Positions 38,890-47,928 are shown, counted from the first letter of the stretch. The stretch: DNA of 64,000 nucleotides from an uncultured Flavobacteriaceae bacterium (GCA_943787365.1 CALSMD010000001.1:62001-126000); one strand, 5' to 3'. Notes: a model not told the origin generated them from the letters alone. Numbers and translations are program-made.

Positions 38890-39079
38890 GTTCTGTTTTA
38901 TATAATTCATTTATATATTTTTTCATCTCACCCATTTTAGCAGTAAAAATCTAAGTCTATTGTTCATTATGATGCGTGCTACGCTACTCGATTCGTTTTT
39001 AAAAACAACACATACACGCACACCGCTGTGTCATTCACAGTACTCTAATATCTTACTAAAAAGTTGTATTGGTTAAAAT

Positions 39080-39150
39080 GAAGAATCAGATTTGAGGTCT
39101 AAATCTGTCATAAATGTATTAAAAATAATTTAATTGTAGTTAAAGTGAGT
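39080..39150 (-). promoter_or_regulatory. Repeated promoter-leader module, copy 5 (upstream of RDD)
   Basis: Minus strand: TACATTTATGACAGATTTAG shows the -7 element and the start of the leader, followed by ACCTCAAATCTGATTCTTC. The -33 region is less canonical than in copies 1-4 (no TTG at 19 bp). The leader continues with the ~50-nt stretch shared with copies 3 and 4. Nothing else is seen in the gap 38787-39180. Confidence 0.65.
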
Positions 39151-39180
39151 TGGGTTTTAACATTCGGGTGTTCAATACCA

Positions 39181-39576
39181 TCAATCCAAAAATCGTTCTT
39201 TTAAATCTGCTGTCGGAATCATACATTGGTCTTTTTTGCCAAACCATTTATAGCGATTGTTTGCAATAAATGTGTACACAGCATTTCTAAGAAATGACGG
39301 TAGGAGGTACCCAATTCTAAAAAAATGAAAACCGCCTCCTAAAGATTTACAAATTGCTAAAACGGCACTGCTTTTTGTAAAGAATTTTTTCCCATCCGAA
39401 AAGACGATGCTGTCTAAATCCGCACTGTTTACTAAGTCTTCAGGCAGAAAGGACTTCGCAAAATCACTCTGCAAAGATGCAAATTTTAAAAGGCCTTTTT
39501 TGTCTTGTTTTATGAGGAAATTCACACTGCGATTACAGAGGTTACAAACGCCATCAAAGAAAACAATTTTTTGCAT
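39181..39576 (-). CDS. DCC-family thiol-disulfide oxidoreductase (DUF393)
   Basis: A 131-aa protein with the name-giving motif: FFDGVCNLCNRSVNFL near the N-terminus, where D-G-V-C-N-L-C gives a C-x-x-C redox pair on a thioredoxin-like fold. The C-terminal half is basic and aromatic (R-Y-K-W-F-G-K-K-D-Q-C-M-I-P), with R-I-G-Y-L-L-P near residue 90 as in the family. Function is not established experimentally for most members. Its start codon overlaps the mutS2 stop by one base (TAATG), indicating translational coupling to mutS2. Confidence 0.85.
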   Translation of the reverse strand: MQKIVFFDGVCNLCNRSVNFLIKQDKKGLLKFASLQSDFAKSFLPEDLVNSADLDSIVFSDGKKFFTKSSAVLAICKSLGGGFHFFRIGYLLPSFLRNAVYTFIANNRYKWFGKKDQCMIPTADLKERFLD

Positions 39577-41744
39577 TATTTTTTAGAATTCACATATTCA
39601 AGGCGGTCCACACTCACATTGGTTGTGAAAAGTCCATAATTGACCACCGCTTTATTTTTCTCTAATTTATCAATCGTACCCACCGCGCGGCCATCTTCCA
39701 GTCGGACTTGGTCTCCAATTTTCAAGGTGCGTTTTGGTTTTGGTGGAATCAGTGCTGCTTTTTCTTTTTGTTGCTTTTTTTGTTGGCGAATCACCGCTAC
39801 TTTTTGATCGACTTCCTTCTTTAATTCAATTTCTTTTGCCAAAAGAATCTTCTTTTGTTTGAGGCTTATTTTTTGACGTTTCGAATTGTCAATCTGCACC
39901 AATTTAAAAAGTTCGTTCATCAATTCGCGTTTCCGATTGTTATCGAAATAGCGTTCACCTAAATCACTAATTTTTTGTCCCAGATACACCAAACGCTGAT
40001 TGCTGTCAAAAAGTTCTTGATAGCTTTGCAGTTTTTTCTTTGCCTTGGCATTCGTTGTCTCTAATTTATCGGCTTCTAAACTCTTTTTAATTTCATTTTG
40101 TTTGAGCGCACGTTCGGTTTTTTCAAGTTTCGAACGTTCTTTTTGAAGCTTCGCAATGGTTTTATCAAACCGTATTTTGCCGCGCTCAATTTTCTTTTTA
40201 GACCGATTGATCAAACTGAAAGGAATGCCGTTTTTCTGAGCCACTTCAAAAGTGAAAGAACTTCCCGCTTGTCCAATCACCAACTTATACAACGGTAGTA
40301 AGGTCTTTTCATCAAACAACATATTCGCATTCTGAATGTGTGGCAATTCGTTGGCCAATAATTTTAAATTACTATAATGCGTCGTAATGATGCCAAACGC
40401 TTCTCGCTCGTAAAACACTTCCAAAAAAGTTTCTGCCAAGGCACCTCCCAATTCAGGATCACTTCCCGTCCCAAATTCATCAATTAAAAAGAGGGTATGC
40501 TTGTTACACTTCTTTAAAAAATAATTCATCTGCTTCAGACGGTAGCTATACGTACTTAAATGGTTTTCAATCGATTGATTATCGCCAATATCACTTAAAA
40601 TTGAATCAAACAAACACAGTTTAGACCGTTCATGGACAGGTATCAACATGCCCGATTGCACCATAATTTGAAGCAGTCCAACCGTTTTTAGCGTGATACT
40701 TTTCCCCCCAGCATTCGGACCCGAAATTACAATGATTCGACTTTCGGTAGTCATCGTAATTGTTTGTGGAAAAGTGGTAATTCCTTCATTTTTATTCGCC
40801 ACCAATAACAAAGGGTGGTAAGCGTCCACAAGCTCAATTTCTTGATGTTCTGTAACTTCTGGAAGAATGGCATCAATTACTTTGGCATATTTTGCTTTGG
40901 CATAGATGACATCTAATTTTGTCAGAAATAACTGAAAATCTTCTAAGAGGGGGCCGTAACCACTTATAAAACTGGTAAGCTCAAGTAAAATCCGCTTGAT
41001 TTCTTCGGTTTCTTCAAAGGTTAAATTATTAAGATCCCGTTGGTGTTGTTGTGTGGTATCTGGTTCAATATAGACGATGCTGCCTGTTTTACTAGCCCCC
41101 AAAATACTGCCTTTTACCTTGCGTCGGTACATCGCCTTGACGGCCAATACACGTCGGTTTTCCATCACCGTTTCACGGATGTCATCCAAATAATCCAAGC
41201 TGTTATAATTGCTTAAAGCAGAATTGAAACTGGTATTGATTTTTATACGAACCGCTTGAATCGATTTACGCAATCCGTACAAGGTATCAGATGCATCGTT
41301 GCGAATTTCGCCAAATTTATCAACCACGCTATTAATGGCTTCTGGGATCTCTTTATTGGATTCTAATAGCAAAGAAACTTTGTGTAAAAGCGGATAGTAT
41401 TCATGAAATTTCTTAAAGAATTTCAATAAGATATTTGTGGTCAAACAGATGCTTGCTATTTTTCGAAATCCGTCTATTTCTAGATAATTATTCTCAATCC
41501 GAATTAATTTTAATTCTGCGGTGATCGCATCAAACCCGTGGTTTGGAATTCGATTTTCATTATCAAAAGAAGCTACAAATTCGTTGGTGAGCTGTAGCGC
41601 TTCAATCACATCCTCTCTTTTTGAAAAAGGGAGTGTTCCGAGAATTTCAATTTTCCCCAAGCTTGTAACATTGTGAGTTGCCACCTGTTGAATTACGGAT
41701 TCAAATTCTAAATCCTGCAATGTTTTCTTGGAAATATTAATCAT
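39576..41744 (-). CDS. mutS2: MutS2-type ATPase without Smr domain
   Basis: A 722-aa MutS2 family protein: the core and clamp region, the ATPase with Walker A SGPNAGGKSITLKT near residue 340, Walker B LIDEFGTGSDP near 425, a long coiled coil (about 510-625) and an SH3-like KOW-type tail (L-K-I-G-D-Q-V-R-L-E-D-G-R). The C-terminal Smr nuclease domain found in Bacillus MutS2 is absent; Bacteroidota members are often shorter in this way. MutS2 proteins act on branched DNA or on collided ribosomes, and without Smr the cutting function would be lost or supplied in trans. A -7-like TACATTTG lies upstream on its strand. Confidence 0.92.
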   Translation of the reverse strand: MINISKKTLQDLEFESVIQQVATHNVTSLGKIEILGTLPFSKREDVIEALQLTNEFVASFDNENRIPNHGFDAITAELKLIRIENNYLEIDGFRKIASICLTTNILLKFFKKFHEYYPLLHKVSLLLESNKEIPEAINSVVDKFGEIRNDASDTLYGLRKSIQAVRIKINTSFNSALSNYNSLDYLDDIRETVMENRRVLAVKAMYRRKVKGSILGASKTGSIVYIEPDTTQQHQRDLNNLTFEETEEIKRILLELTSFISGYGPLLEDFQLFLTKLDVIYAKAKYAKVIDAILPEVTEHQEIELVDAYHPLLLVANKNEGITTFPQTITMTTESRIIVISGPNAGGKSITLKTVGLLQIMVQSGMLIPVHERSKLCLFDSILSDIGDNQSIENHLSTYSYRLKQMNYFLKKCNKHTLFLIDEFGTGSDPELGGALAETFLEVFYEREAFGIITTHYSNLKLLANELPHIQNANMLFDEKTLLPLYKLVIGQAGSSFTFEVAQKNGIPFSLINRSKKKIERGKIRFDKTIAKLQKERSKLEKTERALKQNEIKKSLEADKLETTNAKAKKKLQSYQELFDSNQRLVYLGQKISDLGERYFDNNRKRELMNELFKLVQIDNSKRQKISLKQKKILLAKEIELKKEVDQKVAVIRQQKKQQKEKAALIPPKPKRTLKIGDQVRLEDGRAVGTIDKLEKNKAVVNYGLFTTNVSVDRLEYVNSKK

Positions 41745-41778
41745 AGCGTTCGTGCATAAGTCGTCACAAATGTAGGTA

Positions 41779-41808
41779 TTAATGTTTAAAATATATAGTT
41801 TAAATTTG
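41779..41808 (+). promoter_or_regulatory. Predicted ung promoter
   Basis: TTA at 41779-41781, 19-bp spacer and TAAATTTG at 41801-41808 give a good -7 element and a weak -33. It lies 32 bp before the ung start and shares the 96-bp gap with the divergent mutS2 promoter. Confidence 0.4.
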
Positions 41809-41840
41809 CCATCTAAGCCTTAATTGTTAAGCTCTATTTT

Positions 41841-42506
41841 ATGTTACAACTCAGCGGGACTTGGCGTTCCCATTTAGAACCAGAATTTAAGAAACCTTAC
41901 TTCGAGACATTGGATGTTTTTGTGCATGCCGAATATGGTTTACACCCCTGTTATCCCCCTTTTAATCAGATTTTTAATGCGTTTGAAAGCTGTGCGTTTG
42001 AAGCGGTTAAGGTTGTCATCATCGGTCAGGATCCCTACCATGGTGAAGGACAGGCCAACGGTTTGTGTTTTTCTGTGAATGAAGGAATGCCGCATCCACC
42101 TTCTTTAAAAAATATTTTCAAGGAATTAGAAACGGATTTGAAACTTCCAGTTCCGTCTAGTGGCGATTTAAGTCCGTGGGCAAACCAAGGCGTGTTACTT
42201 TTAAATGCAACCTTGAGTGTCCGTGCAAAGGAAGCGGGGAGTCATCAAAAACACGGGTGGGAAAAATTCACAAATGAGGTGATCAAAACACTTTCTAGGG
42301 AACGATCGGATTTGGTATTTTTATTATGGGGAAGTTTTGCTAAAAATAAAATTAGATTTATCGATACAGAAAAACATACTGTTTTACAAACGGGACATCC
42401 ATCGCCTTTGAGTGCCAATCGTGGTTATTGGTTCGGGAATAAGCATTTTAGTAAAACGAATGAAGTGCTGAAATCATTAGGCAAATCGCCCATTCAATGG
42501 GGTTAA
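41841..42506 (+). CDS. ung: Uracil-DNA glycosylase
   Basis: Ung removes uracil from DNA, the first step of base-excision repair of deaminated cytosine. At 221 aa it is full length for family 1. The catalytic Asp lies in VVIIGQDPYHGEGQANGLCFS near residue 60-ish, split here as G-Q-D-P-Y-H; the uracil-binding Asn is in L-L-L-N-A-T-L-S-V-R and the catalytic His in GHPSPLSANRG near residue 187. It is divergent from mutS2 and overlaps the end of the convergent substrate-binding gene by 4 bp. Confidence 0.97.
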   Translation: MLQLSGTWRSHLEPEFKKPYFETLDVFVHAEYGLHPCYPPFNQIFNAFESCAFEAVKVVIIGQDPYHGEGQANGLCFSVNEGMPHPPSLKNIFKELETDLKLPVPSSGDLSPWANQGVLLLNATLSVRAKEAGSHQKHGWEKFTNEVIKTLSRERSDLVFLLWGSFAKNKIRFIDTEKHTVLQTGHPSPLSANRGYWFGNKHFSKTNEVLKSLGKSPIQWG

Positions 42507-43363
42507 TCTTCTAGAGAGGCAACCAATTTATTGTAGGGTAGTTTTTCGGAAATGATGTCTAATTTCAACAATTGATTTTGAACCGCTTCAACGGTAGAAG
42601 ATTCAATGTTTTCTTGTGACCATTCCGTAAGCTCTAACCAATTTTTTACATCTTCATTTTTTTGCTGATAGCGTTCGGAAATAATTGCATCGATTTCAGG
42701 GATTTGTTTAAAACCAGCCGTGATTGTATTGATGACTTCTAGAATGGCTTGAAGCGTTTCCTTTTCATTAGTTATAAATTCATCGCGCACCGCAATCACA
42801 AAGCAAGGCCACGGCGTTGGACAATCGCCCAAACGTCGGAATGTCTGTTGATCCACTAAAGGCTTTGTCGTAAATTTTTCCCACATAAAATAATCAGCCT
42901 TCTCATGTGTAAGTGCCTCCACAGCACCATCCAAATCTTTCACAACTTCAAACTCTAAATCCGTTGCTGTATCCCATCCAAGTTCTAACGCATTCACATA
43001 CGCCATCAGATGCGATCCAGAGCCATAGCGACTGATAGCAGCCCGTTGGCCTTTGAGGTCACTGAGTTTTTTAAATGCGGATTTTTCTGCCACATGGATT
43101 CCCCAAATCAAGGGCGACTCTACAAAAACTTGCACAATTTTACAAGGACTGCCTTCTGTGATGTCTTTAATAATTCCTTCGGTTAGAATCACAGCGATGT
43201 CAATTTCATTATCACGCAGTGCTTTGGTCATTTGACCCGTACCACCAAAATAATTCTTCCAACGAACATTGATGTCGTGGGGTTTAAAATGGCCTTGTTT
43301 TAAAGCCAAATACCAAGCGTAATTGAAGTGTTCAGGAACTCCACCAATGCGTACATTTTTCAT
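42503..43363 (-). CDS. Orphan periplasmic-binding-protein-like (NMT1/ThiY-type) substrate-binding domain
   Basis: A 286-aa type II solute-binding fold: R-I-G-G-V-P-E-H-F-N-Y-A-W-Y near the start, then L-K-Q-G-H-F-K-P-H-D-I-N-V, D-I-A-V-I-L-T-E-G and S-R-Y-G-S-G-S-H-L, as in NMT1/SsuA/ThiY proteins. Unusually it has no signal peptide or lipobox; the first residues are MKNVRIGGVPEHF. No permease or ATPase gene is adjacent. It may therefore be a cytosolic binding protein or enzyme, such as a THI5-like or chorismate-lyase-like relative. The upstream leader resembles the one before the tlpA-like gene and ends at the start codon. Confidence 0.72.
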   Translation of the reverse strand: MKNVRIGGVPEHFNYAWYLALKQGHFKPHDINVRWKNYFGGTGQMTKALRDNEIDIAVILTEGIIKDITEGSPCKIVQVFVESPLIWGIHVAEKSAFKKLSDLKGQRAAISRYGSGSHLMAYVNALELGWDTATDLEFEVVKDLDGAVEALTHEKADYFMWEKFTTKPLVDQQTFRRLGDCPTPWPCFVIAVRDEFITNEKETLQAILEVINTITAGFKQIPEIDAIISERYQQKNEDVKNWLELTEWSQENIESSTVEAVQNQLLKLDIISEKLPYNKLVASLED

Positions 43364-43385
43364 GTGTGTATTGTTATTGATTTTT

Positions 43386-43453
43386 AATGGTCACATGTTA
43401 CATCCATTTGATTATTTTTCTTAGGTTTCAAGTTTTAGTTATGGATGTTTCAT
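43386..43453 (-). promoter_or_regulatory. Shared 5' leader B, copy in front of the substrate-binding gene
   Basis: ACATCCAT at 43400-43407 pairs with ATGGATGT at 43441-43448 (8 bp, loop 33 nt). On the minus strand it is followed by GTGACCATTAAAAATCAATA and then the ATG at 43363. The same arrangement occurs at 22202-22291. Directly behind the nucleoside phosphorylase stop, so it could also act as a terminator or attenuator. Confidence 0.6.
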
Positions 43454-44323
43454 CTAAGAAATAAGTTTATTCAGCGTATAAGTTATTAATTTTTCGATAG
43501 TGGCCTGCGGGTCTTTACTAAAAGTCCCCAAAGCCCTGTTGGCTAAAATAGCATTCAAAGAACAGGCTTCATGCCCCAATAATTTTGACAATCCATAAAT
43601 GGCAGAAGTCTCCATTTCAAAATTGGTTACTCTCAAGCCGTTATACTCAAAACTATCTATTTTTTGATTTATGTTTTCGTCTTGTAATTCCAAGCGTAAT
43701 ACACGGCCTTGCGGTCCGTAAAACCCGCCACAAGTCGCCGTCAGTCCGTTAATGGTCTGATCACTTTTTAATTTTGCTTCTAATATTTTTGAATTTTCAA
43801 TGATGACAGGATAGGGTTTTTGTGGACTCCATTGCGTATGTTTCACAAAAGCAGCTTCGATATCCGAATGTTTGATCGCATCAATTTTATAGGATTGTAA
43901 CATCCCATTAATATCCATTCCATACCCACTCAGTACAAAACTGTCAATATCAATATCAGGTTGTAAAGCCCCGGAAGTTCCAATACGCACAATCGATAAA
44001 CTTGTTTTATTCGCTTTGATTTCTCGTGTTTCAAAGTCAATATTCACCAAGGCATCCAGTTCATTAAGCACAATATCAATATTATCTGGACCAATTCCTG
44101 TAGAAATTACAGAGAGGCGTTTCCCTTTATAAATTCCTGTTTGGGTTTTAAATTCACGACTTTGCACCTCAAAATCTACAGTATCAAAATGCTTCGTCAC
44201 TTCAGTCACGCGCTCTTGATCCCCCACAAAAATGATGGTATCCGCAATGTCGGAAGGTTTTAAATGAAGATGATAAATACTACCATCCGAATTGAGTATG
44301 AGTTCAGAATTTTTTATTGACAT
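43454..44323 (-). CDS. Nucleoside phosphorylase (uridine phosphorylase-like)
   Basis: A 289-aa member of the PNP/UDP family, which splits nucleosides with phosphate into base and ribose 1-phosphate. The N-terminal phosphate Gly-Asp is in I-I-F-V-G-D-Q-E-R-V, the second phosphate site in V-R-I-G-T-S-G-A-L-Q near residue 112, and the ribose/base site in F-E-M-E-T-S-A-I-Y-G-L-S near 235 (M-E-x-S/T). Pyrimidine preference is likely from overall similarity to Bacteroidota homologues, not proven. It is last in a run with the SUI1-type factor (15 bp upstream) and the 2OG oxygenase. Confidence 0.85.
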   Translation of the reverse strand: MSIKNSELILNSDGSIYHLHLKPSDIADTIIFVGDQERVTEVTKHFDTVDFEVQSREFKTQTGIYKGKRLSVISTGIGPDNIDIVLNELDALVNIDFETREIKANKTSLSIVRIGTSGALQPDIDIDSFVLSGYGMDINGMLQSYKIDAIKHSDIEAAFVKHTQWSPQKPYPVIIENSKILEAKLKSDQTINGLTATCGGFYGPQGRVLRLELQDENINQKIDSFEYNGLRVTNFEMETSAIYGLSKLLGHEACSLNAILANRALGTFSKDPQATIEKLITYTLNKLIS

Positions 44324-44338
44324 TTAATTGTTTTATGG

Positions 44339-44668
44339 TTAGCCCCCAACACGTTTGACATTGAATCCCAATTCTTTTAAAAACTCCATAATTTTATCTC
44401 TGTAATCGCCTTGTATGATGATGCTGTCGTTTTTAAAACTGCCACCCACACTGAACTTCTTTTTGAGATCTTTGGCAAGGATTTTAAAATCTTTATCCCC
44501 CCCAGTGTAGCCTTCAATAATGGTGATGGGTTTCCCTTTTCGTTTTTCGTATTTACAAATAATAGGGGCGTCTTGCATCCAAAGGGATGTTTTTTTTACT
44601 TCAGAGAGGTCTTCGGGACTTTCGGTATGCTCTGGGAATAGGTTTTTAAGTTGGTCTTTTAAATCCAT
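44339..44668 (-). CDS. SUI1/YciH-type translation initiation factor-like protein
   Basis: A 109-aa protein with a C-terminal SUI1/eIF1 domain: basic segment Y-E-K-R-K-G-K-P-I-T-I-I-E-G-Y near residue 40, then D-F-K-I-L-A-K-D-L-K-K-K-F-S-V-G-G-S and I-I-I-Q-G-D-Y-R-D-K-I-M-E-F-L near 90, the G-G-S...Q-G-D pattern of bacterial YciH. YciH-like factors affect start-codon fidelity or leaderless initiation. Its ATG overlaps the stop of the oxygenase gene by one base (TAATG), so translation is coupled. Confidence 0.9.
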   Translation of the reverse strand: MDLKDQLKNLFPEHTESPEDLSEVKKTSLWMQDAPIICKYEKRKGKPITIIEGYTGGDKDFKILAKDLKKKFSVGGSFKNDSIIIQGDYRDKIMEFLKELGFNVKRVGG

Positions 44669-45618
44669 TATTTTTTGGCGAATCCTAATTCTTTAATACG
44701 TTGATCCAAATATTCGCCCGCAGTGATGTCATCAAATTGTTTTGGGTGTTCGGCATCAATACAGTCCTCTAAGACGTTTAATTTCATAGCACTGATAGGG
44801 TGCAAGAAAAAAGGAATCGAATAGCGCGAAGTACCCCATAGTTCTCGTGGTGGATTCACCACACGGTGGATGGTTGATTTTAATTTATTATTGGTATGAC
44901 GCGAGAGCATATCGCCCACATTGATCATTAATTCATCTGGATTTGCGATGGCATCAATCCAATCGCCATCATGATTTTGAACTTGCAGTCCTTTTCCTTG
45001 TGCCCCCATTAATAAGGTAATCAAGTTGATATCTCCATGGGCTGCAGCACGTTCTGCATTTTTTGGTTCTTCTTGAATGGGTGGATAATGAATAGGGCGT
45101 AAGATGCTATTTCCATTATGCACATAGTTGTCAAAATAAAATTCATCCAATCCTAAATGGATGGACAGTGCTCTTAAAACATAAGTAGCTGTTTTCTCCA
45201 ACATTTTATACGTTTCTTTTCCGACCTTATTAAATTCAGCCAACTCTGGAACTTCTACGTTTTTAGGATATTCTGCTTCGAGTTCTGGATTGTCTTGCAC
45301 ATACTGTCCAAAATGCCAAAATTCTTTTAAATCGCCTTCTTTTCTTCCTTTTGCACTTTCCTTTCCAAAAGATACATAACCACGTTGTCCTCCAATTTCT
45401 GGAACTTCATAGCTTTGTTTTTGAGCTGTTGGTAAATCAAAAAATTTCTTTATTTCTGAATATAAAGTATCCACTAAAGTATCATCCAAAAAATGGCCTT
45501 TAAGTGCTACGAACCCAATTGTTTCGTATGCTTCACCAATTTCATCTACAAATTTTTGTTTGACTTTTGGATCGTTGGATAAAAACTCTGAAAGATTGAC
45601 ACTTGGAATTTTGTTCAT
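44668..45618 (-). CDS. Isopenicillin N synthase family 2OG-Fe(II) oxygenase
   Basis: A 316-aa non-haem iron oxygenase. The N-terminal DIOX domain contains A-L-K-G-H-F at residue ~40 and R-G-Y-V-S-F-G-K-E near 75. The iron site is H-G-D in A-A-H-G-D-I-N-L-I-T near residue 190 with the distal His in STIHRVVNPPRE near 245, and R-Y-S-I-P-F-F follows with the 2-oxoglutarate-binding Arg. Substrate unknown. It begins the operon continuing to the SUI1 factor and nucleoside phosphorylase, and has an excellent promoter at 45644-45673. Confidence 0.88.
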   Translation of the reverse strand: MNKIPSVNLSEFLSNDPKVKQKFVDEIGEAYETIGFVALKGHFLDDTLVDTLYSEIKKFFDLPTAQKQSYEVPEIGGQRGYVSFGKESAKGRKEGDLKEFWHFGQYVQDNPELEAEYPKNVEVPELAEFNKVGKETYKMLEKTATYVLRALSIHLGLDEFYFDNYVHNGNSILRPIHYPPIQEEPKNAERAAAHGDINLITLLMGAQGKGLQVQNHDGDWIDAIANPDELMINVGDMLSRHTNNKLKSTIHRVVNPPRELWGTSRYSIPFFLHPISAMKLNVLEDCIDAEHPKQFDDITAGEYLDQRIKELGFAKK

Positions 45619-45643
45619 GGCTTTTGTTTAATCATGTTTGTAA

Positions 45644-45673
45644 CAAAGATAACAATTCAAACAATAAGCACAA
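45644..45673 (-). promoter_or_regulatory. Consensus Bacteroidota promoter for the oxygenase operon
   Basis: On the minus strand TTG (45673-45671), exactly 19 bp, then TATCTTTG (45651-45644), an essentially perfect match to the -33/-7 consensus, 26 bp before the oxygenase start at 45618. Confidence 0.75.
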
Positions 45674-45724
45674 CAGTAAATATAAATATCCAAATCTCAC
45701 TTCGTAAAGATGTTCGTTTTTTAA

Positions 45725-45829
45725 GTGTCTGAAAATGAATTAAACCGTATCCGTAAATACATTCGTGAAAACCCTGTGATCTGGCAACGGGATCGAAATA
45801 ATGAAAATAAATTTAAAACTACAAAATGA
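45725..45829 (+). pseudogene. C-terminal remnant of a REP-associated (Y1) transposase
   Basis: 33 in-frame residues after a TAA encode SENELNRIRKYIRENPVIWQ then R-D-R and end at TGA 45827-45829. This N-E-L-N-R-I-R-K-Y-I-x-x-N-P-x-x-W pattern is the C-terminal signature of REP-associated tyrosine transposases. The catalytic domain with H-x-H and Tyr is missing. It belongs to a different subfamily from the transposase at 55904-56440. It sits in the 321-bp gap 45619-45939, which otherwise holds only promoters. Confidence 0.6.
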
Positions 45830-45939
45830 GGTGGTATTTCAATTAACATGATCCATTCAAAAATTATACAAAAGCAATTTTTAAAGTTAAACGGAGTTAA
45901 CTATTATTTTCCTATTTTTGAAACAGAAATATACTAGAT

Positions 45940-47928
45940 TTGAAACCATTATTTAACTACGATTTTAAAGAAGTAAGCCCAGAAACTCAAAAGGCATTGT
46001 ATTTCAATATGTTGAAATCCAGACTTATCGAGGATAAAATGTTGATATTACTCCGACAAGGAAAAATATCAAAATGGTTTTCAGGGATTGGACAAGAAGC
46101 CATTTCTGTTGGGGTCACATTGGCCTTGAACTCCGATGAATACATCCTTCCAATGCACCGTAATTTAGGAGTGTTTACAACGCGAGAAATTCCCTTATAC
46201 CGTTTGTTTTCTCAATGGCAAGGAAAAGCCAACGGCTTTACAAAAGGGCGGGACCGTTCGTTTCATTTTGGAACCCAAGATTATAAAATTATTGGAATGA
46301 TTTCGCATTTAGGGCCTCAGCTTGGGGTTGCCGATGGGATTGCACTTTCTCATATATTAAAAAAAGAACCTAAATTGACTGCTGTATTTTCAGGAGATGG
46401 CGGGACGAGCGAAGGCGATTTCCACGAAGCGCTGAATGTGGCTTCTGTTTGGAATTTACCCGTTTTATTTTGCATTGAAAATAATGGCTATGGACTTTCG
46501 ACCCCGTCTAATGAACAATATAATTGTGAATCCATTGCCGATCGTGGCGTGGGCTATGGAATGGAATCTCATGTGATTGAAGGCAATAATGTGATGGAAG
46601 TGTTTTCTAAATTAGATACCATTGCAAAAAGTGTTCGACTCAATCCACGACCTGTTTTGATTGAATTTAAAACATTCAGAATGCGAGGCCATGAAGAGGC
46701 GAGTGGGACGAAATATGTTGCTCAAGAGCTGTTAGATACGTGGGCTGAAAAAGACCCCATCTCTAATTTTGAGACCTATCTTCTTCAAGAAAAAGTAATT
46801 ACAGAAACTGAAATAGAGGATTTTAAAGCGGCCTATAAAAAAGAAATTCAAGACGGATTGCAAACGGCTTCTGAGGAACCTGCGATCATTCCAGATTTAG
46901 AAACGGAGCTCGCAGATGTTTATAAATCGTTTGAATATAAAGAAACGAAACCCACATCAAACCAAGAAACAAAACGATTGATTGATGCCATTTCGGATGG
47001 CCTTCGTCAGTCCATGGAAGTACATCCCGATTTGGTGATTATGGGACAAGACATTGCCGAATATGGAGGGGTTTTTAAAATCACAGAAAATTTTGTCGAA
47101 CAGTTTGGAAAAGCACGCGTTCGGAATACACCCATTTGTGAATCTGCGATTGTGGAAGCAGCGATGGGCTTGTCCATTGCGGGCATCAAATCAGTGGTTG
47201 AAATGCAATTTGCAGATTTTGTAAGTTCAGGATTTAATCCGGTGGTTAATTATTTAGCAAAATCCCATTACCGATGGGGGCAAGCAGCGGATATTGTGGT
47301 CCGTATGCCTTGTGGAGCCGGCGTGGCTGCTGGGCCTTTTCATTCCCAAACCAACGAAGCTTGGTTTACAAAAACCCCTGGTCTAAAAGTGATATATCCC
47401 GCCTTTCCTTACGATGCAAAAGGCTTGTTGGCAACCGCCATCAACGATCCTAATCCAGTCTTGTTTTTTGAGCATAAAGCCTTGTACAGAAGCATAAGGC
47501 ATGAGGTGCCTACAGATTATTTTACGCTGCCGTTCGGTGTTGCTTCAACACTCAAAAAGGGTACGGATGTTACCATTATTTCTTATGGAGCTGCAGTACA
47601 TTGGGCATTGGAAACTTTAGAGAAACATCCGCATATATCCGCGGATTTAATAGATTTAAGAAGTTTGCAACCCTTAGATTTTGAAGCCATATTAGCGTCC
47701 GTTAAAAAAACCAATAAAGCCATTATAGTACAAGAAGACTCGTTGTTTGGAAGTATTGCTTCTGATATTTCGTCCCAATTGATGGAACAAGCGTTTGAGT
47801 TTTTAGATGCACCTGTCAAACGAGTGGCAAGTATAGAAACTCCCATTCCATTTGCAAGTCAGCTAGAACAGCAGTATCTTGCAAAGCGAACTTTTGAGCA
47901 TGAATTAATGGAGTTACTAGCGTATTAA
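45940..47928 (+). CDS. Fused alpha/beta branched-chain 2-oxoacid dehydrogenase E1
   Basis: A 662-aa fusion of the E1 alpha (residues ~1-325) and E1 beta (~345-662) subunits, usually separate genes. The thiamine-diphosphate motif is GDGGTSEGDFHEALN near residue 157 with N-N-G-Y-G-L-S-T, and the beta half has the AAMGLSIAGIKSVVEMQF region and E-D-S-L-F-G near 605. It decarboxylates 2-oxoisovalerate-type acids and passes the acyl group to a lipoyl E2, feeding iso-fatty acids characteristic of flavobacteria. The start is TTG 45940, preceded by TATTTTTG as a -7-like element. The sterol desaturase gene begins directly after its stop. Confidence 0.9.
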   Translation: MKPLFNYDFKEVSPETQKALYFNMLKSRLIEDKMLILLRQGKISKWFSGIGQEAISVGVTLALNSDEYILPMHRNLGVFTTREIPLYRLFSQWQGKANGFTKGRDRSFHFGTQDYKIIGMISHLGPQLGVADGIALSHILKKEPKLTAVFSGDGGTSEGDFHEALNVASVWNLPVLFCIENNGYGLSTPSNEQYNCESIADRGVGYGMESHVIEGNNVMEVFSKLDTIAKSVRLNPRPVLIEFKTFRMRGHEEASGTKYVAQELLDTWAEKDPISNFETYLLQEKVITETEIEDFKAAYKKEIQDGLQTASEEPAIIPDLETELADVYKSFEYKETKPTSNQETKRLIDAISDGLRQSMEVHPDLVIMGQDIAEYGGVFKITENFVEQFGKARVRNTPICESAIVEAAMGLSIAGIKSVVEMQFADFVSSGFNPVVNYLAKSHYRWGQAADIVVRMPCGAGVAAGPFHSQTNEAWFTKTPGLKVIYPAFPYDAKGLLATAINDPNPVLFFEHKALYRSIRHEVPTDYFTLPFGVASTLKKGTDVTIISYGAAVHWALETLEKHPHISADLIDLRSLQPLDFEAILASVKKTNKAIIVQEDSLFGSIASDISSQLMEQAFEFLDAPVKRVASIETPIPFASQLEQQYLAKRTFEHELMELLAY

